Below, piece by piece: positions 1-5,254 of a stretch of 5,254 nt of DNA. The stretch is from Tannerellaceae bacterium. GTDB taxonomy: Bacteria > Bacteroidota > Bacteroidia > Bacteroidales > Tannerellaceae. The stretch lies in contig JAISRY010000138.1 of NCBI GenBank assembly GCA_031273385.1, positions 1 through 5,254 of the forward strand, written 5' to 3'. How positions within the stretch are numbered: position 1 is the stretch's first letter; each line of letters begins with the position of its first letter. The notes beneath the pieces were generated by a model. It ran no database searches and was not told the DNA's origin. It saw nothing but the letters and a program-made list of their open reading frames with translations. Made by a program: the position numbers and the translations under genes.

Positions 1-66
1 TTTGTGGAAAGGGGAGAGCAGTTCTACGATCAATGCGTATAAATGGATGGCCAGCGTATATATCAT
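1..66 (-). CDS. waaA: N-terminal fragment of Kdo (3-deoxy-D-manno-octulosonic acid) transferase, cut by the left window edge
   Basis: An ATG on the minus strand at 66-64 opens a frame that runs without a stop to base 1 and gives 22 residues, MIYTLAIHLYALIVELLSPF followed by HK. A short hydrophobic N-terminal anchor ending in SPFHK is what I recall for Bacteroidetes WaaA/KdtA, the inner-membrane glycosyltransferase that adds Kdo to lipid A precursor. The catalytic domains are outside the window. The start lies 22 bases beyond the gltX stop on the same strand with no terminator between, so co-transcription with gltX is likely; this gene order is, to my recollection, common in Bacteroides. The ribosome site is weak (a GGGA stretch about 10 bases upstream). 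The assignment rests on only 22 residues plus context, so it is probable but not certain. Confidence 0.65.
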   Translation of the reverse strand, partial: MIYTLAIHLYALIVELLSPFHK

Positions 67-88
67 ACCCGTCGTTCCCTTGGTTTGC

Positions 89-1609
89 TTAGTTTAATAC
101 CTCGATAGCCCGCATGAGACGGCGGATGGTCTCCTCCTTGCCCAGCGCTTCGGTGATCAGGAAAAGGTGCGGCCCCTTGCTTTCGCCCACCAATGCCAGG
201 CGTGCGGCGTTCATGATATCGCCCAGGTGGTAGCCGTTGCTTTCGATCCAGCTTTTTACGGCCTCTTCCGTCGTCAGGGCGTCAAACGGTTCGTGTTCGC
301 CAAGCAGCGCGGCCAGCTCCGAAAGCCGGGCGGCGGTATCCGCTTTCCAACGCTTCCTCACCGTCTTTTCATCATACGCGGCAGGGGCGGTAAAGAAAAA
401 GGAGGCCTGTTCCCACAGCTCCCCGACGACGTTGACCCGCTCCTTTACCAGCCCGACCACCTTTTCTACATAGGCCACATCCGCCTTGGCCCCTTTTTCC
501 TCCAACAGCGGCATAAAAAGGCGGGCGATCTCCCCGTTCTCCCGTTGCATCAGGTACTGGTGGTTAAACCATTTCCCCTTCTCGTAATCAAACTTGGCGC
601 CGCTTTTGCTGCATGACGCCAGGTCGAACAGCCGGATCATCTCCGAGAGGGGCATCAGCTCCCGCCCCTCCCCGGGATTCCAGCCCAGCAACGCCAGGAA
701 GTTCACCACCGCTTCCGGCAGGTAGCCGCTCTCGCGGTAGCCCGAAGAGCGCTCCCCCGTCTTGGGGTCTGTCCATTCCAGCGGAAAGACAGGGAAACCC
801 AACCGGTCGCCATCCCGTTTACTCAGCTTCCCGTTCCCCTCCGGCTTCAGCAGCAAAGGGAGATGCGCAAAAGCGGGCATCGTCTGTGTCCAACCGAAAT
901 AGCGGTACAGCAACACATGCAACGGGGCGCTCGGCAACCACTCTTCGCCGCGGATCACATGCGTGATCTCCATCAGGTGATCGTCCACGATATTGGCCAG
1001 GTGGTAGGTCGGCAAACCGTCGGCTGACTTATACAACACCTTGTCGTCCAGTACGGACGAATGGATGACCACATCCCCGCGGATCAGGTCGTGGACATGG
1101 ATGTCTTCGCCCGGTTCAACCTTTATGCGTACCACATACGGATCCCCCTCTTCGATCCGGCGCGCCGTCTCTTCCGCGGGCAGCGTCAACGAGTTACGCA
1201 TCGCCATGCGCGTAGAGGCATCGTACTGGAAATTCGCCGTTTCACCCCGCTTCTTCTCCAGCTCCGCAGGCGTATCAAACGCATAATAGGCATGGCCGGA
1301 TTCCAGCAATTGCCTTACATATACTATATAGATATCTTTCCGTTCGCTCTGCCGGTAGGGGCCATAGCTGCCGCCATATCCGGCGCCCTCGTCAAAAGGG
1401 ATACCCAGCCAGCGGAACGCATCGACGATATAGGCCTCCGCCCCCGGTACAAACCGCTGCGAATCGGTATCTTCGATGCGAAGAATAAAATCCCCGCCAT
1501 GCTGTGCCGCAAATAAATAGTTGTATAATGCCGTTCGTACACCCCCGATGTGCAGCGGCCCTGTCGGGCTTGGAGCAAAGCGGACTCTTACCTTTCGTTG
1601 AACCATCAT
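89..1609 (-). CDS. gltX: Glutamyl-tRNA synthetase (GluRS)
   Basis: Class I aminoacyl-tRNA synthetase that charges tRNA-Glu with glutamate in the cytoplasm using ATP. The 506-residue product has the family's landmarks in order: [14 protein letters not shown] at 10-23 (HIGH-type ATP site), RIEDTDS at 44-50, the glutamate/acceptor-end region ending in [12 protein letters not shown] at 218-229, and KLSKR at 261-265 (KMSKS loop). An alpha-helical anticodon-binding half follows to residue 506. Length is normal to slightly long for the family. The cysteine zinc site of the E. coli enzyme is absent (no Cys near 98-130), as in the Thermus type. KLSKR is followed by 29 residues before GYLPEA, against about 12 in E. 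coli, an insert I associate with Bacteroidetes. Two ATGs in tandem (1609 and 1606) are both possible starts; the leader has only an A-rich GAAAAAAGAA instead of a strong Shine-Dalgarno. Probably heads an operon with the Kdo transferase gene. Confidence 0.97.
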   Translation of the reverse strand: MMVQRKVRVRFAPSPTGPLHIGGVRTALYNYLFAAQHGGDFILRIEDTDSQRFVPGAEAYIVDAFRWLGIPFDEGAGYGGSYGPYRQSERKDIYIVYVRQLLESGHAYYAFDTPAELEKKRGETANFQYDASTRMAMRNSLTLPAEETARRIEEGDPYVVRIKVEPGEDIHVHDLIRGDVVIHSSVLDDKVLYKSADGLPTYHLANIVDDHLMEITHVIRGEEWLPSAPLHVLLYRYFGWTQTMPAFAHLPLLLKPEGNGKLSKRDGDRLGFPVFPLEWTDPKTGERSSGYRESGYLPEAVVNFLALLGWNPGEGRELMPLSEMIRLFDLASCSKSGAKFDYEKGKWFNHQYLMQRENGEIARLFMPLLEEKGAKADVAYVEKVVGLVKERVNVVGELWEQASFFFTAPAAYDEKTVRKRWKADTAARLSELAALLGEHEPFDALTTEEAVKSWIESNGYHLGDIMNAARLALVGESKGPHLFLITEALGKEETIRRLMRAIEVLN

Positions 1610-1635
1610 GTTCTTTTTTCTATCAATAATGGCCG

Positions 1636-1666
1636 CAAAATTAGTGGTTTTTTTTCTCTTACTAAA
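1636..1666 (-). promoter_or_regulatory. Bacteroidetes-type sigma-A promoter for gltX
   Basis: Read on the minus strand, TTTA (1666-1663), a 19-base spacer and TAATTTTG (1643-1636) match the Bacteroides -33/-7 pattern (TTTG, 19-21 bases, TAnnTTTG). The -7 element is perfect and the -33 element has one mismatch. Transcription would start near 1629-1630, about 20 bases before the gltX ATG. The element lies in the only AT-rich stretch between the two divergent genes. Found by eye; no transcript data. Confidence 0.6.
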
Positions 1667-1683
1667 TTTTTTACGTACATTTC
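1653..1683 (+). promoter_or_regulatory. Weak candidate promoter for the 7TMR-HD gene
   Basis: TTTC (1653-1656), a 19-base spacer and TACATTTC (1676-1683) each differ from the Bacteroides consensus by one base, the final G of both elements. It would place the start near 1690, about 20 bases before the ATG at 1709. A second possible -7, TAAATTTT at 1663-1670, is about equally good, so the exact element is uncertain. Either would overlap the gltX promoter on the other strand. Confidence 0.28.
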
Positions 1684-1708
1684 GCTCCTAATTACCAAGG
1701 TGCAGGAT

Positions 1709-3745
1709 ATGAAATTGAACTATCATACGGTTCCTACCGCTGTTTTCTTCGTCGTTGCGGCGATTCTGATTGCCTACTTCTTCCCGCGTGAGGGCAAGTT
1801 CCGGTACCAGTTCTATGAGGGGAAACCCTGGCGTTACGAACTGCTGACGGCTCCGGCCGATTTCCCGATCTACAAGACGGACGAAGAGGTGAAAGCCGAA
1901 AAAGACAGCGTCCTCAGCCGCTTCGAACCCTATTACCGTTTAGACCCCACGGTCGGGGCAAGGCAGATCGAAAAGCTGAGGGCGACCTATAACGCCCAGT
2001 CCCCCCAACGGATCACCCCCTCCCACATACAGTCCATCGAAAAAAGCCTCGTCCGCCTATACCAGACAGGCATCCTTTCGCACCAGGACAAGGAAACGCT
2101 CGAGAAAGAGAACCGGGGGCGGATCAATATCCTGAGAAACAACATCGGCAACCCCCAATATATCTCCACCCTCTACACCACCCGGACGGCGTACGAATTT
2201 ATCCTGGACAACGCCCCCGCCGACCTCGACAAGGAGGCGTTACGCACCTACAATATCAACAACTACCTGGAAGAAAACCTCTTCTACGACGCCGAGATGT
2301 CCGACAAAGTCCGGGAGGACAAACTGCAACGCGTCGCCATATCCAGCGGGATGGTGCAGGCCGGCGAACGGATCGTAGACAGGGGGGAGATCATCGATGC
2401 GCGAACGTATGAGATCCTCCGCTCGCTCAAGATCGTTCACGAAACGAAATCCGGCGTGACGCAGCAGCAGGGCATTATCTTTGCCGGACAGTTCATCCTG
2501 GTCTTCGGGCTGATCTTCTGCCTCTGGCTCTACCTCTGGTCTTTCCGCTCCCGCATCCTGTATAGCCGGAAGAATACGGTCTTCCTGCTGCTGTGCGTCT
2601 TTGCCGGTTGCCTCCTGACGGAGCTGTATGTCACGTATAGCCTGTTTAATGTCTATATCCTGCCTTATGCCATTGTCCCGATCGTCGTCCGTACCTTTTT
2701 CGACTCGCGGACGGCGCTGTTTGTCCACCTCATTATCGTGCTGATCTGCTCGCTGATGGTGCCCTACCCCCACGAGTTCCTGATCCTGCAAACCGTAGCC
2801 GGTATGGTGGTGACGTTCAGCCTGAAAGACCTCTCCGAACGCTCGCAGCTGATCCGTTGCGCGTTCTTTATCTACCTGTCGTACGTGTTTTGCTATATGA
2901 GCATGAACGTTTACCTGGAAGCCGTTTTCGATAAGCTGAACTGGCTGATGCTCTTGTATTTCGGCATCAATTTCATCCTCCTTATGTTCACCTACATCCT
3001 GGTATACATGCTCGAAAAGGTATTCGGCTATGTGTCCAGTATTACGCTGGTCGAACTGTCGAACATCAACACCCCGCTGTTGAAGAAGCTCTCCGAAGTG
3101 GCTCCGGGCACGTTCCAGCACTCCCTGCAGGTCTCCCTCCTGGGGTCGGAAGCCGCAACCAAAATAGGCGCCAACGCCCAACTGGTACGTACCGGCGCCC
3201 TGTATCACGATATCGGCAAGATGTCGAACCCCGCGTTCTTCACCGAAAACCAGACCAGCTTCAACCCGCACGACCAGATCACCCCCGAACAGAGCGTCCA
3301 GATCATCATCGGCCATGTCACCGAGGGGGTAAAAATGGCCGAAAAAGCCGCATTGCCACACACCATCGTCGATTTTATCCGCACGCATCACGGACGGGGA
3401 AAGACCAAATATTTCTACAACATGCTCAAAAACGCCCACCCCGACAAGGAGATTGACGAGGCGATGTTCACCTACCCCGGCCCGAACCCCTTCTCGAAAG
3501 AGACCGCCGTCCTGATGATGGCCGACTCCGTAGAAGCCGCCTCCCGCAGCCTGAAAGAGCATACCGAAGAAGAGATCAAAACCCTGGTCAACAAAATCAT
3601 TGACAGCCAACTCGCCGACGGCCTCCTAAACAACACCCCCCTCACCTACCGCGACATAGAAACCGTAAAAAACACCTTCGTAGAAAAACTCAAAATCATG
3701 TACCACACCCGAATAAGCTACCCCGAACTAAAAAAACAGGGGATT

Positions 3746-3748
<3 letters not shown>
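1709..3748 (+). CDS. 7TMR-HD (PgpH-like) membrane protein, probable cyclic-di-AMP phosphodiesterase
   Basis: The 679-residue protein has the 7TMR-HDED / 7TM / HD architecture of Listeria PgpH, which hydrolyses c-di-AMP to pApA. One N-terminal membrane anchor (about 9-25) precedes an extracytoplasmic domain (about 26-254). Seven membrane segments follow, near 256-276, 290-308, 311-330, 335-351, 356-371, 383-402 and 411-436, then a cytoplasmic HD domain (about 450-670). The metal-binding residues are all visible: H471, the HDIG motif at 500-503, H536, H560-H561 and D606 (in MADSVEA), so it should be active. The frame is open back to 1550, but the start at 1709 is preferred: it has AAGG eight bases upstream, puts the anchor right at the N-terminus and avoids overlap with gltX. 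It is divergent from gltX. Its TAG stop is the first three bases of the heptad array. c-di-AMP as substrate is inferred from the family; some HD proteins act on other nucleotides. Confidence 0.9.
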
Positions 3749-3843
<95 letters not shown>

Positions 3844-3862
<19 letters not shown>

Positions 3863-5254
3863 ATCTTCCGCGTTTTGTATGTTTCGCCTATTCGGGCTTT
3901 TATGATGTAGAGGTGTTGGTGGGGGGCGCGGATTTCGTAGGAGGTTGAGGGGGCGTTTGTCCGGTATATTAATTGGCCGTTTGCGTTGTATATTTGGAGG
4001 TTGGTGATTGTTTCGGCGGAACGGATGCGGATGATGCCGTCTTCTGTTGATACGTTCCAGTCGGAGGCTTCGCGGGGTATGGCGGGGGTGTCGGTCGACC
4101 GATGTTCCATGCGGAGGGAGAAGCGGTCGTTCAGCTCTATCATGGCGTCGGACGGCGATCTCTTTACGGCGGTAAAGGTGTAGTAGGGGCTCTTTTGGAG
4201 GTCGGTTTCGACGGCCTTGCCGTTCCGGTCGTTGTCGATGAGGTAGACGTCATACCCGAAAGTCGCCATGCCGGAGAAGTCCAGCCTCACTTCGCCCTCT
4301 TCCGCCATCAGCAACCCAAGGGCGGTGTTGGCGGTATAGTTTCCGTTCGCGTTGATCGCCAACGGCTCTCTTGACGGGGTAAGCGAATAGGCCGACAGCG
4401 GTATCTCACTGAAAAACAGTTTGCGGGAATCCTCCGCACCGCAGTAGGCGGGCGAGGCGTTTTCGTCAAAACAGAGAAGCGTACTGCTGGTATGGTTTCC
4501 CTGCGTTGCCTTTATGCGCAGCAGGTTGCGCTCTTCCGGCTGTGCGCCGCTACGCAACAGGGTGTAGGGGCTATCTCCCTGTGTGGTTGCCCAGGCGGAA
4601 GAGACGGTAAGGGAGCTGACGGTGGCCTGGCGGTCATTCTTTTCGACAAAAAAGGACTGCAAAGGGGGGATCAGGGTCAGATTGCCTTTAGGAATATTAT
4701 CCGCATTGACAATAATCAGCCGTTGCCCATCAATAGCCGGGCTGCCGGTATATACGTCAATGATGTCCTTATCCGGCAGGCCGTTCCATATCTTGTAGGA
4801 ATCGCCGATCACGGCGCTGTTTCCCGAAAGGAAAGCCGTAATATCCAGATAGGCCATGAAAGGGTTCGCCACCTGAATCAGCGCACTTCCCGCATCACCG
4901 CCATAGACGGGCAGATCGAATGTGTCCTTCGTCCAGGCCGCGCCATCGGTAATGAAGCGGTTTCCGTCCGTGCGGTCGAGGGCGGGCGTAGATTTTCCGT
5001 CGGAATAGGTATAGGTGGCGGCCGTTTGCGGGAAGACGAATGCCGAGTCTTTGTTCATCCGGTTGGCGACGACTTTCAGGTTAAAGGCTTTCCCAAGGGG
5101 GAGCGGCGTCGCCAGGTTGCCGAAAGTGGCGGTAAACATATTCGCTGTGGCGACGGATCCGGAATTGTCGGGGTTCGCCTGTTGGAAGAGGTTCATATAG
5201 ACGTCGCCCCACACCGGTTTGACGCCGTCGGTATAATGGTAGTCGCCCGAATAG
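3844..5254 (-). CDS. C-terminal part of a large secreted protein with a T9SS type A-like sorting domain; start lies beyond the right edge
   Basis: The frame is open from the TGA at 3846-3844 to the right edge, giving 469 visible residues. The GTG at 5214-5212 is an internal valine, since thirteen further codons (YSGDYHYTDGVKP) precede it without a stop. The fragment is beta-rich, with no membrane helices or catalytic motif I can name, and contains the stretch IQVANPFMAYLDI seen in large Bacteroidetes surface proteins. One close cysteine pair (CFDENASPAYC) could form a disulfide. The last ~70 residues look like a type IX secretion sorting domain: an IIRIRSAE strand, then NLQIYNANGQLIYRT, then LYIIKARIGETYKTRKIV. 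Such proteins are exported to the periplasm, cross the outer membrane by T9SS and are often anchored to the surface. The tail continues past KIV with GSEQ, encoded by the heptad array. Function beyond secretion is unknown; adhesin or structural roles are possible. Confidence 0.8.

Noticed and set aside
167..1516. Several plus-strand open frames of 78-151 codons opposite gltX
   Set aside because: All lie within gltX, have no ribosome sites or recognisable domains, and are explained by the base composition of the real gene.
1550..1708. 53-codon upstream extension of the 7TMR-HD gene
   Set aside because: It would overlap the 5' end of gltX on the other strand by 60 bases, adds residues unlike the family before the membrane anchor, and the ATG at 1709 has a better ribosome site.
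2240..3610. 456-codon open frame antisense to the 7TMR-HD gene
   Set aside because: It lies wholly opposite a gene with clear family motifs; its product is an odd, low-complexity mix rich in D, E, Q, G, V and H with no recognisable domain. Codon structure of the sense gene explains it.
5212..5214. GTG as the start of the surface protein
   Set aside because: The same frame stays open to the window edge with surface-protein-like sequence, and no signal peptide follows the GTG.

Overview
The window looks like chromosomal DNA of a member of the Bacteroidota, most likely order Bacteroidales. Three things support this: a glutamyl-tRNA synthetase with the insert after KLSKR that I associate with this phylum, a gltX promoter that fits the Bacteroidetes pattern (-7 TAnnTTTG), and a surface protein ending in what looks like a type IX secretion sorting domain. 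The moderately high GC and the T9SS-type cargo would fit a Tannerella-, Parabacteroides- or Porphyromonas-like lineage, but the genus cannot be fixed from this sequence.

Layout, left to right. Positions 1-66 (minus strand) hold the first 22 codons of a gene read off the left edge, probably waaA/kdtA (Kdo transferase of lipid A assembly). It lies 22 bases after gltX (89-1609, minus), so the two probably form an operon. An AT-rich divergent spacer (1610-1708) carries a good gltX promoter and a weaker candidate for the gene on the other side. That gene (1709-3748, plus) encodes a 679-residue membrane protein of the 7TMR-HD/PgpH family, a likely cyclic-di-AMP phosphodiesterase. From the right edge, a large secreted protein with a T9SS-type C-terminus reads inward on the minus strand (5254-3844); its start is outside the window.

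The unusual part is the convergent junction at 3746-3865. It is two facing arrays of a 7-base unit (AGTGAAT/AGTGAAC) that can fold into a stem of about 46 bp with a 10-base loop. The stop codons of both genes lie inside the array, and the last six codons of the secreted protein are made of repeat. The final ~150 bases of both genes are strongly C- and A-rich and G-poor on their coding strands, giving a mirror-image composition around the array. I read this as a bidirectional transcription-end zone built around an expanding heptad palindrome, possibly with Rho involved.

The genes are mostly housekeeping: translation (gltX), LPS core start (waaA) and second-messenger turnover (pgpH-like). The surface protein is accessory. 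No mobile element, CRISPR array, tRNA or rRNA was seen.
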